In this document: one piece after another, positions 14,112 to 21,442 of the stretch | Position numbering within the stretch: the stretch's first letter is position 1 | Layout of the letters: each line of letters starts with the position of its first letter | Assembly (NCBI RefSeq): GCF_044466355.1 | Contig: NZ_JBITMQ010000011.1 | Coordinates: forward strand, 248,001-312,000 | Origin: Actinophytocola sp044466355 | Lineage (GTDB): Bacteria > Actinomycetota > Actinomycetes > Mycobacteriales > Pseudonocardiaceae | Direction of reading: 5' to 3' | Length of the DNA: 64,000 nt | Made by a program: the position numbers and the translations under genes | The notes under the pieces: generated by a model | The model's database searches: none | Seen by the model: only the letters and a program-made list of their open reading frames with translations | Told to the model about the DNA's origin: nothing

Positions 14112-15910
14112 GCCCGGCCTCCCATCGGCAGCGTCGCGGCGAGCCCGGCCACCTGCAGCCCGCGCAGCGGGGTCAGGGTGATGCCGAGCCGGTCGGAGAT
14201 CGCGGAGAGCCGCTCGTCGGCGTACTCCAGCTCACCCGGGGTGCGGGCGCTGACGCGCACCAGCCCGCGCACTCCGACCTGGTTGTCCTCGGCGCCCGGC
14301 GCGATCGACACCGCCACCGTCGACGACAGCGCACGCACGCCGGTCAACGCGTTGAGGCTGGTGGCGGGCTTGCCGCGGGACCAGCCCGTGATCGCGTAGC
14401 TCGCGTGGCCGATGCCTGCGACGGTGACGCCGGTCCAGCGCTCGGTGAGGCGGGCCCTCGGCGTCTGCGGCGGTTGCTGCGGTGCGTTCGGGTTCTGCGG
14501 CGGCACGTGCAGCGCCCCGGTCAGCTCAGCGGACGAGATACCGGCCTTGAGCAGCTCGTCCGGGTCGAGCGGACGCGTCGGCACGCCCCGGGACTCGAGC
14601 GCGTTGCGCACGCGGGACAGCGCACCGATCAGCGCGCGGTGCGCGCCGAGCACGCCGCCGCCACGCTCGCGGACCGCAGCCGGGCAGCGCCGGGGGTCGA
14701 GCCGCACCGCGACCCACGTGGTGCGGCGCGCGGCCGCGGGCAGCGGACCGAGCAGCTCCATGTAGGACGCCAGAGCGGGGGAGTTCGACGGCAGCGCGGC
14801 GCTGCCGGGGTAGCAGTGCCAGATGACCTGGATGGCGTCGAGCACCACACCGCGGTCCTCGAGGCACGGCGCGAGCGCGCCCAGCGGCAGGTTCGGCGCG
14901 CCGCCGAGCTGTGTGACCAGGCCGGGGGCCGGGTCGACGAGCAGGACCGCGGTCCACGTGCCGTCGTGCCACGCGAGGCCCAGCGGCCTGCGCTCGTGGT
15001 CGGTGCCGTGCGCGACGACCAGGTCGGGCACGGCGAGCCGCAGCAGCGCGACCCGCGGGTCGTCCGGGCCGGTCACCGGGGTGACGTCGGAGTCCGCGAT
15101 GCCCTCGATGCTGACGGGCTTGGTCGGCTTGGACAGCCGCGCGTGCGAGCGGAACGCGTAGCGCGCGGTCAGCCCGATCCACTGCGTGAACCAGCGGCCC
15201 CGCCACCGGATGGCGGCGACCAGCAGGCCGACGACCGCGATGCCGATGGCGACGTAGACGAGGTCGATGTCGATCGCGAGCAGCACCAGCCCGATCGCGA
15301 CCGCCATCTCGAGCACGACCAGGTTGGTGACGGGCAGCGCGCCGAGGCTCGCGCCGCGCGTGCGCCGCCGCGCGGACATCGGGGGCCGCGCCGGACCCGC
15401 GGGCGGACGTGCCCCGGCCCCACCACCGTTGCCACCGCCGGGACCACCTGGGCCACCGGGACCGGAACCACCAGGCCCGGAACCGCCGCCACCGCCAGGA
15501 CCACCAGGGCCGCCGGGACCACCCGGTCCGCCAGGTCCACCGGGTCCACCGGGTCCGCCGGGTCCGGGTCGGCCGGGTCCACCCGGACCGCCGCGACCAC
15601 CAGGACCACCGGGACCACCAGGAGGGGGACCGGCGGGCCCGGGCGGCGGAGCGCTGGGACGGCTCGGCGCGCCGGGCGCGCCGGGACCGGCAGGCCTACC
15701 GGGGGCACCGGGACCGGCAGGCCGCGCGGGCATGCCCGGGGGAGGCGTCGGGCGACCGGGCGCCGCGGGCGCGCCGGGACCCGTGGGACGTGCGGGGGCC
15801 CCCTGTCCTCCGTGTCGACCGGCGGGGGCCCCGGACCCCGCAGGTCTCGGCGGCTGGGCCGGAGGAGGCGTGCCGCCGTTCCCGCGCCGTGGAGGAGTGC
15901 TCACCGACAT
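14108..15910 (-). CDS. eccE: Type VII secretion protein EccE with collagen-like N-terminal region
   Basis: EccE is a membrane component at the periphery of the ESX secretion complex. The ATG at 15910 is chosen (600 residues, MSVSTPPRR) because GAGGGG lies upstream; a GTG at 15934 is also open. The first 190 or so residues are almost only Gly, Pro, Ala and Arg, with many tandem GPGGPGG units, an unusual collagen-like extension. Two membrane helices follow (NLVVLEMAVAIGLVLLAI, VYVAIGIAVVGLLVAAI), then the roughly 350-residue soluble EccE domain. It is divergent from eccB. Confidence 0.88.
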   Translation of the reverse strand: MSVSTPPRRGNGGTPPPAQPPRPAGSGAPAGRHGGQGAPARPTGPGAPAAPGRPTPPPGMPARPAGPGAPGRPAGPGAPGAPSRPSAPPPGPAGPPPGGPGGPGGRGGPGGPGRPGPGGPGGPGGPGGPGGPGGPGGPGGGGGSGPGGSGPGGPGGPGGGNGGGAGARPPAGPARPPMSARRRTRGASLGALPVTNLVVLEMAVAIGLVLLAIDIDLVYVAIGIAVVGLLVAAIRWRGRWFTQWIGLTARYAFRSHARLSKPTKPVSIEGIADSDVTPVTGPDDPRVALLRLAVPDLVVAHGTDHERRPLGLAWHDGTWTAVLLVDPAPGLVTQLGGAPNLPLGALAPCLEDRGVVLDAIQVIWHCYPGSAALPSNSPALASYMELLGPLPAAARRTTWVAVRLDPRRCPAAVRERGGGVLGAHRALIGALSRVRNALESRGVPTRPLDPDELLKAGISSAELTGALHVPPQNPNAPQQPPQTPRARLTERWTGVTVAGIGHASYAITGWSRGKPATSLNALTGVRALSSTVAVSIAPGAEDNQVGVRGLVRVSARTPGELEYADERLSAISDRLGITLTPLRGLQVAGLAATLPMGGRA

Positions 15911-16048
15911 CCGCTCGATCTTTCCCCTCGTCACCTGTGTGCCCCGGCCGGACCCGATTCTGCCGAAGGTCTGGAACCGCCGTGCAACCGACGCCGGTAG
16001 GGCTATCCTGCGGAACCGTACCGCGATCGGGGAGCTGCAGAGGCGGAA

Positions 16049-17677
16049 ATGCCATCTACACCGACTACCAAGTCACAGGTTCAGGCGTATCGGTTCGTGC
16101 TGCGCAGGATGCAGTCGGCGCTGGTCCGCAAGGACGCGGTGATGTTGCACGACCCGATGCGGACGCACAGCCGTGCGACCGTCGTGGGTGTGTGCCTCGC
16201 CGCACTCGGCCTGCTGGGCTTCCTCATCTGGGGGATCCTGTCGCCGAAACCGAAGGCGCCGGACGAGGACGGCATCGTCATCGGCAAGCCGTCCGGCCAG
16301 GTCTACGTGCTGATCGCCAAGCCGGACAAGAAGCTGATCCCGGTGTTCAACATGGCGTCGGCGCGGCTGCTGCTCATGGCGCAGAAGGACAAGGGCTCCG
16401 AGGGCGGTGACGCACAGGCGGCGGGGCAGCAGAGCGGTGGCCCGACGCCGCAGGTGGTCGCGCCGACCGTGGTCGACGACAACGAGCTTCGCGACATCCC
16501 GAAGGGCCGCAAGACGGGCATCGCGGACGGGCCGGACCTGCTGCCGAGCGCGGACCAGCGCATCGAATCCAGGTGGACGGTGTGCGACCAGTACATGCTC
16601 GACCGCACCCTCCCCGACCCGGCGAAGGAGAACAAGGTCGAGACCACGGTGATCGCCGGGGTCGACGAGCTCGGGCCGATGCTGAAGCAGAACGAGTCGC
16701 TGCTGGTGCGCGCGCCGAACGAGAAGACCTACCTCGTCTACCGCACACCGGGGACCGCGAACCTGCCCAACACCAGCGCCGTCCGCGCCGAGATCGACAT
16801 CGAGGACGCGCGGGTGCGCGAGGCACTCGAACTGACCGGCATCGAGCCGCGGGTGATCACCACCGGCATGCTCAACGCGATCCCGGAGAAGGCGCGGCTG
16901 GCGAGCCCCACCATCAGGGGCCGCGACACCGACTCCAACGTCGACCTCGGCGACCCGGAGCTGCGCAAGGTCGGCTCGGTGTTCGAGGTCGAGCGCGCCG
17001 GGGACGTGACCAGGACCTACGTGGTGCTCAAGGACGGCATCGAGGAGGTCAAACGGTCCACCGCGAACCTCATCCGCTACTACCGGAACCTGGGCAACGC
17101 CCGCATCACCGCGGTCAACCCGGACCGGATCGCGGGCGTGCCGCAGCCGGACGAGATCGACGACACGACCTTCCCCGAGCGGGACACCGAGGTGCTCGAC
17201 CCGGAGAACTTCCCCGTCGCCTGCCTCGCGTGGAGCTACTCCGGTGAGGGCGCGAACGCCGAGGAGTTCACCGCCGTGCACGTCGGCAAGCAGCTGCCGG
17301 GCATCAAGCTGGACTCCAAGGGCAAGCCGAAGACCGTCGCGATCTCCAGCCCGAACGCGGACGGCGTGCGGATCGACCACTTCTACATGCCACCGGGCCG
17401 CGGCGCGGTGGTGCGGCAGGCCACCTCCCCCGCGGACTTCGGCAGCGGGCAGATCACGCTGATCTCCGACCGGGGCGTGAAGTACGGCGTGCCCGACTCG
17501 AAAACCGCGGCGGGGCTGGGGCTCGACAACCAGAAACCCGCGCCACGCAACATAATCCAGCTGTTGCCGGACGGCGCGTCGTTGAGTGTCAAGGACGTGG
17601 AACAGAGCTACGACTCGACACCGTTCGGTCCGGGGCAGTACCCGCCACGAACCGAGGAGGCGCAGGGCGGCGGCTGA
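16049..17677 (+). CDS. eccB: Type VII secretion protein EccB
   Basis: EccB is an ESX core component with one N-terminal membrane helix and a large extracytoplasmic domain. The 542-residue product has the conserved cytosolic start (TTKSQVQAYRFVLRRMQSAL, VRKDAVMLHDPM) and one membrane segment at about 44-64. The large external domain contains two conserved cysteines (TVCDQYML and PVACLAW) thought to form a disulphide in this family. It is 541 residues in size range, normal for EccB. Divergent from eccE across 138 bases that probably hold both promoters. Confidence 0.93.
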   Translation: MPSTPTTKSQVQAYRFVLRRMQSALVRKDAVMLHDPMRTHSRATVVGVCLAALGLLGFLIWGILSPKPKAPDEDGIVIGKPSGQVYVLIAKPDKKLIPVFNMASARLLLMAQKDKGSEGGDAQAAGQQSGGPTPQVVAPTVVDDNELRDIPKGRKTGIADGPDLLPSADQRIESRWTVCDQYMLDRTLPDPAKENKVETTVIAGVDELGPMLKQNESLLVRAPNEKTYLVYRTPGTANLPNTSAVRAEIDIEDARVREALELTGIEPRVITTGMLNAIPEKARLASPTIRGRDTDSNVDLGDPELRKVGSVFEVERAGDVTRTYVVLKDGIEEVKRSTANLIRYYRNLGNARITAVNPDRIAGVPQPDEIDDTTFPERDTEVLDPENFPVACLAWSYSGEGANAEEFTAVHVGKQLPGIKLDSKGKPKTVAISSPNADGVRIDHFYMPPGRGAVVRQATSPADFGSGQITLISDRGVKYGVPDSKTAAGLGLDNQKPAPRNIIQLLPDGASLSVKDVEQSYDSTPFGPGQYPPRTEEAQGGG

Positions 17678-17783
17678 TTCCCTTCGCAAAGTCCTCGTAC
17701 CCGATGGTGACCTCGTTGCACAAGCACCCATGGGAACGACGGCGGGTCACCTATCGTCGGAGACCTGACGAAGGGGTGGACTT

Positions 17784-18095
17784 GTGACGGGGATCAAGTT
17801 CGACGCCGCGTGGGTCGGCGGGTACGCGCAACTCGCGGGCAACAGCGCGGACGCACTCGCCGAGGGTGTCAAGACGATGGCGATCGAGCCGCTCGACGAG
17901 GAGTCGTTCGGGCGGCTCGGCCGGACCGTCAAGACCACCCAGGCCTACGGGAAGGCCGCGCAGCTCCTGCGTGAGCAGCTCGCGAAGGCCGTCGAGGCGC
18001 TCTCCTCGGCGTCCGACGGGCTGGACAAGGTCACCGCCGGGTACGTCGACTCCGACGACGAGGGCGGCGTGACGATCCGGCGGGAGGAGCGGTGA
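17784..18095 (+). CDS. EspC-like type VII secretion target
   Basis: A 103-residue helical protein with GTG start at 17784 after AAGGGGTGG. The first half (FDAAWVGGYAQLAGNSADAL) and second half (TTQAYGKAAQLLREQLAKAV) form two predicted amphipathic helices, and the product ends TIRREER. Size, position next to eccB and composition fit the EspC/DUF2580 family of type VII targets. No WxG motif is evident. Its stop codon is the first base triplet of a 33-bp tandem repeat. Confidence 0.72.
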   Translation: MTGIKFDAAWVGGYAQLAGNSADALAEGVKTMAIEPLDEESFGRLGRTVKTTQAYGKAAQLLREQLAKAVEALSSASDGLDKVTAGYVDSDDEGGVTIRREER

Positions 18096-18158
18096 GCGGA
18101 GCTTGCGGAGCGAACCATAGGACGCTGAGCGGAGCTCGCGGAGCGAACCACAAGACGC
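18093..18158. repeat. Two tandem 33-bp repeats between ESX substrate genes
   Basis: Units at 18093-18125 and 18126-18158 have equal length and differ at three positions. Each begins TGAGCGGAGCT and contains GCGGAGCGAACCA. The first TGA is the stop of the upstream gene, and the unit length is a multiple of three, so the second unit also starts with an in-frame TGA. A degenerate continuation (GCGAGCGGCGACACGGAGC) runs to about 18196. Confidence 0.85.
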
Positions 18159-18201
18159 AGGGCGACCGCGAGCGGCGACACGGAGCCTGCGAGGGGGCGT
18201 C

Positions 18202-19239
18202 GTGAGCTACGAGGTCGTCGCCGCACCGGACGGCAGGGACGTCGAGAACCAGATCGCCACGCAGCTCGACTACCTGTCGAGGCTGGCGCGGCACCTCGGC
18301 ATCGCCGACCCGGTGGAGGAGTACTTCGCGCCGGTCGTCGGCCGATGGAGCGACCTGCACGCGGAGGCCGAGCGCTGGCGGGTCGTCGGCGAGGGCACCG
18401 AGCAGGTGACGGAGGCGCTGGCCAAGCCGTTGGGTGGGCTGGACGCCGCGTGGGACGGCGCGGCCGCGCAGTCGTTCATCGCGTACATGCAGAAGGTCGG
18501 CCTGGCGGGCAACGACCTGGCGGACGCCATGATCGCGATGGCCGACGTGCTCGACAAGACCGCCGACGGCATCCGCGAGATCGTCGTCCAGCTGGCGACG
18601 GTGATGTCGGAGACGGCGGAGACCGCGTCGGAGGCCATGGCGCTGCCGGTGCAGGGCGACGACCGGACCCGTGAGTACCTGGACCTGATGCGCAGGCCCA
18701 CGAAGGAGCTCTTCGAGGCGGTGCGGCAGATCCTCGAGGGTTTCGTGCAGCTCTGCGAGGGCGTCGACGGTTCCGACGCGTTCCAGGGCGTGGCGATGGC
18801 GCACACGTTCCCGGAGGACAACTGGTCGATGCCCGTTCCGCCGAAGTCGCCGACCGCGCCGCCTCCGGCCGAGCCGCCGGACACCGGTACGGACAAGGCA
18901 GGCGCGGGCGGCGGCGGTGGTGGCTTCGGCGGGGGCGTCGGTGCGGGTGGCGGCGCCTCGTCGGCGAACCCGCTCTCGCCGGGCAGCACAGTGGCGGGCG
19001 AACAGATCCCGAGGAGCGACGCCCCGGCGGCCGCCGCGGCGGCGGCGACCGAGGCCCCGAAGAACACCGGCCGCACCGGCATGGGCATGCCCATGATGCC
19101 GATGATGCCGATGGGCGCCCAAGGCCAGGGCGGCGACAGCGACCACAAGTCCCGCAGCCGCGTGGTCGGCAACCCCCAGGACATCTTCGGCAAACCAGCG
19201 AAAACCAGCACCCCGGTAATCGGCGCCGACGACGACTGA
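18202..19239 (+). CDS. WXG100/PPE-like ESX substrate with Gly/Met-rich tail
   Basis: 345 residues. The N-terminal 200 residues are helical, with a WDG turn (LDAAWDGAAAQSFIAYMQKV) in place of WxG between two helices, as in WXG100-like and PPE-like ESX substrates. The C-terminal third is low complexity: proline-rich (PTAPPPAEPPDTG), then GAGGGGGGFGGGVGAGGGAS, then methionine-rich (GMGMPMMPMMPMGAQG). It is likely secreted with, or paired to, the EspC-like neighbour; this is inferred from context. No enzyme domain is visible. Confidence 0.78.
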   Translation: MSYEVVAAPDGRDVENQIATQLDYLSRLARHLGIADPVEEYFAPVVGRWSDLHAEAERWRVVGEGTEQVTEALAKPLGGLDAAWDGAAAQSFIAYMQKVGLAGNDLADAMIAMADVLDKTADGIREIVVQLATVMSETAETASEAMALPVQGDDRTREYLDLMRRPTKELFEAVRQILEGFVQLCEGVDGSDAFQGVAMAHTFPEDNWSMPVPPKSPTAPPPAEPPDTGTDKAGAGGGGGGFGGGVGAGGGASSANPLSPGSTVAGEQIPRSDAPAAAAAAATEAPKNTGRTGMGMPMMPMMPMGAQGQGGDSDHKSRSRVVGNPQDIFGKPAKTSTPVIGADDD

Positions 19240-19390
19240 CCCCGCGAGTCGCGCTCTCGAACACATCGAGTTGTGGGGGGGGGGGGGTTGTGGGGGTGGG
19301 CGGCAACCACCCACACGGTGTCGGTTTCGTGCAGATCTTCGTGTGCACGAAACCGACAACTCGGTATGCGTGGGAGCGCGACTCGCGGGG
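19240..19390. repeat. Family C hairpin element, copy 1
   Basis: A perfect 17-bp terminal inverted repeat, CCCCGCGAGTCGCGCTC (19240-19256) and its complement (19374-19390), bounds the 151-bp element. Inside, GTCGGTTTCGTGCA (19320-19333) pairs with TGCACGAAACCGAC (19344-19357), and CGAGTTGT (19267-19274) pairs with ACAACTCG (19356-19363). Compared with copy 2, the inner left arm is split by about 45 bases that include a 13-G run. It starts directly after the upstream stop codon. Confidence 0.8.
19275..19287 (+). repeat. Homopolymer of 13 G
   Basis: Thirteen consecutive G residues, followed by TTGTGGGGGTGGGCGG. The run lies inside family C copy 1. It is a candidate for replication slippage, G-quadruplex formation or sequencing length error. 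Confidence 0.9.
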
Positions 19391-19399
19391 TGGGTTTTT

Positions 19400-19525
19400 T
19401 TAGCGGGCGCCTGCGGTGTCCGGGGACATGACGGGGCCCATGGCGATCAGGACTGTGATGACGACGAGCCAGGTCAGGACGAACGTCAGCATCCAGAAAC
19501 GTGGGTTGGTGAGCATCTTCGACAT
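19400..19525 (-). CDS. 41-residue single-pass membrane peptide
   Basis: A short gene reading MSKMLTNPRFWMLTFVLTWL then VVITVLIAMGPVMSPDTAGAR. ATG at 19525 on the minus strand follows a strong GGGAGG Shine-Dalgarno 6-8 bases upstream. Residues 11-31 form one membrane helix with short polar ends. It lies 57 bases beyond the corA stop on the same strand. I do not know the family; such peptides can modulate transporters, but no function is claimed here. Confidence 0.65.
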   Translation of the reverse strand: MSKMLTNPRFWMLTFVLTWLVVITVLIAMGPVMSPDTAGAR

Positions 19526-19566
19526 GGGGAACCTCCCTCGGCACACATGGACGGGTGAGCTGGACG

Positions 19567-19583
19567 GCTGGGTGCTACCCAGC
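19567..19583 (-). terminator. Short hairpin at the corA 3' end
   Basis: GCTGGGT (19567-19573) pairs with ACCCAGC (19577-19583) around a 3-base loop. It overlaps the last base of the corA stop codon on the minus strand. No T tract follows. It is a plausible weak terminator between corA and the downstream 41-residue peptide gene. Confidence 0.45.
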
Positions 19584-20659
19584 TACAGCCATCGGTTCTT
19601 CCGGAAGATGCGGTAGAGCACGAAGCAGGCCGCCACGATCACGCACATGACGAGCGGGTAGCCGAACCGCCAGTGCAGCTCGGGCATGTAGTCGAAGTTC
19701 ATGCCGTACACGCCGACGCCCATGGTCGGCACGGCGATGATCGCCGCCCACGCGGTGATCTTGCGCATGTCCGTGTTCTGCTGCAGCGAGATCTTCGCGA
19801 GTGTCGCGTCGACCAGCGTGGTCAGCAGCTCGTCGAAGCTCGCGACGCGCTCGGACACGGTCGTGAGGTGGTCGTCGACGTCGCGGAAGTAGGACCTGAC
19901 CTGCTCGGGCACCAGCGGCGTGTAGCCCTCCGCGAGCCGCCGCAGCGGCACCGCCAGCGGCATCACGGCGCGGCGCAGCTCGAGGATCTCCCGCTTCATC
20001 AGGTACATCTGCTCGGCGCCGATCGGGCTGCGGGGCGCGAACACGCTCGCCTCGATCACGTCGATGTCGTTCTCGAACGCCTCGCTCACCGCGAGGTAGG
20101 AGTCGACGATCCGGTCGGCGATGCCGTGCAGCACCGCGGCGGGCCCGATCCGCAGGCGGTCCGGCGCCGCCTCCAGCTCCTCACGCAGCTGCTGCAGCCC
20201 GGAATGCTTGCCGTGCCGCACGGTCACGATGAACTGCCTGCCGAGGAACGCCATGATCTCGCCGGTCTCGACGATCTCGTTCGCGGTGGTCGGCGACTCG
20301 TGCTCGATGTACCGGACGGTCTTGAGCACCATGAACAGCGTTTCTTCGTACCGGTCCAGCTTCGGCCGCTGGTGTGCGGTGACCGCGTCCTCCACGGCCA
20401 GCTCGTGCAGCCCGAACACCTCGGCGATGCCCTGCAACTGCTCCTGGCCGGGTTCGTACAGCCCGATCCACACGAACCCGTCGCGCCTGCGGCGGACCTC
20501 GGTGATCGCGTCGACCGGCGACCACGTGCCGGGGAGGCGCTCACCGTCGACGTACACACCGCAGTCGACGACGTGTGCCTGCTCCTCGGGCGGCACGGGG
20601 TGCTGCGGGCGCCGGTTGTTCCGGCCCCGCAGGTTGCCGAGCGAGGGAATGGCGGGCAT
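19583..20659 (-). CDS. corA: Magnesium/cobalt transporter CorA family
   Basis: Pentameric Mg2+ channel of the plasma membrane. The 358-residue protein has the long acidic/helical cytosolic domain and two C-terminal membrane helices. The first ends in the selectivity motif YGMNF (VPTMGVGVYGMNFDYMPELH); the second is YPLVMCVIVAACFVLYRIF, followed by a basic tail (RKNRWL). ATG 20659 follows CTGGAGGT. A structured 5' region lies upstream and could make expression ion-dependent. Confidence 0.93.
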   Translation of the reverse strand: MPAIPSLGNLRGRNNRRPQHPVPPEEQAHVVDCGVYVDGERLPGTWSPVDAITEVRRRRDGFVWIGLYEPGQEQLQGIAEVFGLHELAVEDAVTAHQRPKLDRYEETLFMVLKTVRYIEHESPTTANEIVETGEIMAFLGRQFIVTVRHGKHSGLQQLREELEAAPDRLRIGPAAVLHGIADRIVDSYLAVSEAFENDIDVIEASVFAPRSPIGAEQMYLMKREILELRRAVMPLAVPLRRLAEGYTPLVPEQVRSYFRDVDDHLTTVSERVASFDELLTTLVDATLAKISLQQNTDMRKITAWAAIIAVPTMGVGVYGMNFDYMPELHWRFGYPLVMCVIVAACFVLYRIFRKNRWL

Positions 20660-20689
20660 GGTGACCTCCAGCTGGCAGACAGGACGGCA

Positions 20690-20840
20690 CGCGCCACGAA
20701 GGCGCCGGAGCGTCCGGCCGGATCCAGCGGGAGACCTGCTGCCTTAGCGGGTGGCCCTTCCAGCGAGGACGCGGGTACTACTGCGACTTGGCACGCCGGA
20801 ATGGTTATGCGGGTCGCTCACGCGTCCTCACCTCCTCAGG
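20690..20840 (-). promoter_or_regulatory. Candidate structured RNA leader of corA
   Basis: On the minus strand GAGGACGCG pairs perfectly with CGCGTCCTC (plus-strand 20821-20829 and 20765-20773). The stem encloses an internal loop and a second helix GCGAC/GTCGC (20817-20813 with 20787-20783). Downstream there is a G+C-rich region containing GGAAGGGCCACCC and GGTCTCCCGCTGG before the corA start. The 5' side reads AGGTGAGG, which recalls the start of M-box magnesium riboswitches, but other M-box blocks were not recognised. Structure is seen; ligand sensing is inference. Confidence 0.4.
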
Positions 20841-20930
20841 TCAAGCGGTGCGGGCTCACTCACACACCAGTTGTCGAGGGTACTCCACCTGTCAGACTGC
20901 CTGCGTCCGGTCATGACAAGGAGGTTCGCC

Positions 20931-21437
20931 GTGCAGTTCGGTCGGTACTACGAGGAGTTCGAGGTCGGTGCGGTCTACAAGCACTGGCCCGGCAAGACCG
21001 TGACCGAGTACGACGACCACCTGTTCTGCCTCCTCACGATGAACCACCACCCGCTCCACATGGACGCGAACTACGCCGAGAACACCACCGACTTCGGCAA
21101 GAACGTGGTGGTGGGCAACTACATCTACTCGCTGCTGCTCGGCATGTCCGTGCCCGACGTCTCCGGCAAGGCGATAGCGAACCTGGAGATCGAGTCGCTG
21201 CGGCACGTGAAGCCGACCTTCCACGGCGACACCATCTACGGCGAGACCGAGGTGCTGGACAAGACGCCGTCGAAGTCGAAGGACGACCGTGGCGTGGTCC
21301 ACGTCGAGACCCGCGGCTACAAGCAGGACGGCACCGTGGTCTGCGTCTTCCGGCGCAAGGTGATGGTCCCGAAGCGCTCCTACGGTGAGGCACGGGGTGG
21401 CGAACAGCCCGGCCGGCCGGAGCCTGCGGCAAACTAG
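20931..21437 (+). CDS. MaoC family dehydratase
   Basis: A 168-residue single hot-dog domain. The hydratase motif is CLLTMNHHPLHMDANYAENT, closest to mesaconyl-CoA/beta-methylmalyl-CoA hydratase-like MaoC proteins. GTG 20931 is chosen because AAGGAGG (20918-20924) lies 6 bases upstream. The likely reaction is reversible hydration of a short-chain or branched enoyl-CoA; the exact substrate cannot be told from sequence. No CoA ligase or lyase gene is adjacent. It is transcribed away from corA. Confidence 0.85.
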   Translation: MQFGRYYEEFEVGAVYKHWPGKTVTEYDDHLFCLLTMNHHPLHMDANYAENTTDFGKNVVVGNYIYSLLLGMSVPDVSGKAIANLEIESLRHVKPTFHGDTIYGETEVLDKTPSKSKDDRGVVHVETRGYKQDGTVVCVFRRKVMVPKRSYGEARGGEQPGRPEPAAN

Positions 21438-21442
21438 GGGCC

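Noticed and set aside
15267..16142. Plus-strand collagen-like frame (GPPGPPGPP runs)
   Set aside because: It is the complement of the Gly/Pro-coding repeat of eccE; GGN/CCN codons give collagen-like translations on both strands. The EccE domain supports the minus strand.
18093..18158. Tandem repeat as a CRISPR array
   Set aside because: The two units are directly adjacent with no spacers, and no cas genes are present. The RecB/Cas4-like nuclease at 25.5 kb stands alone.
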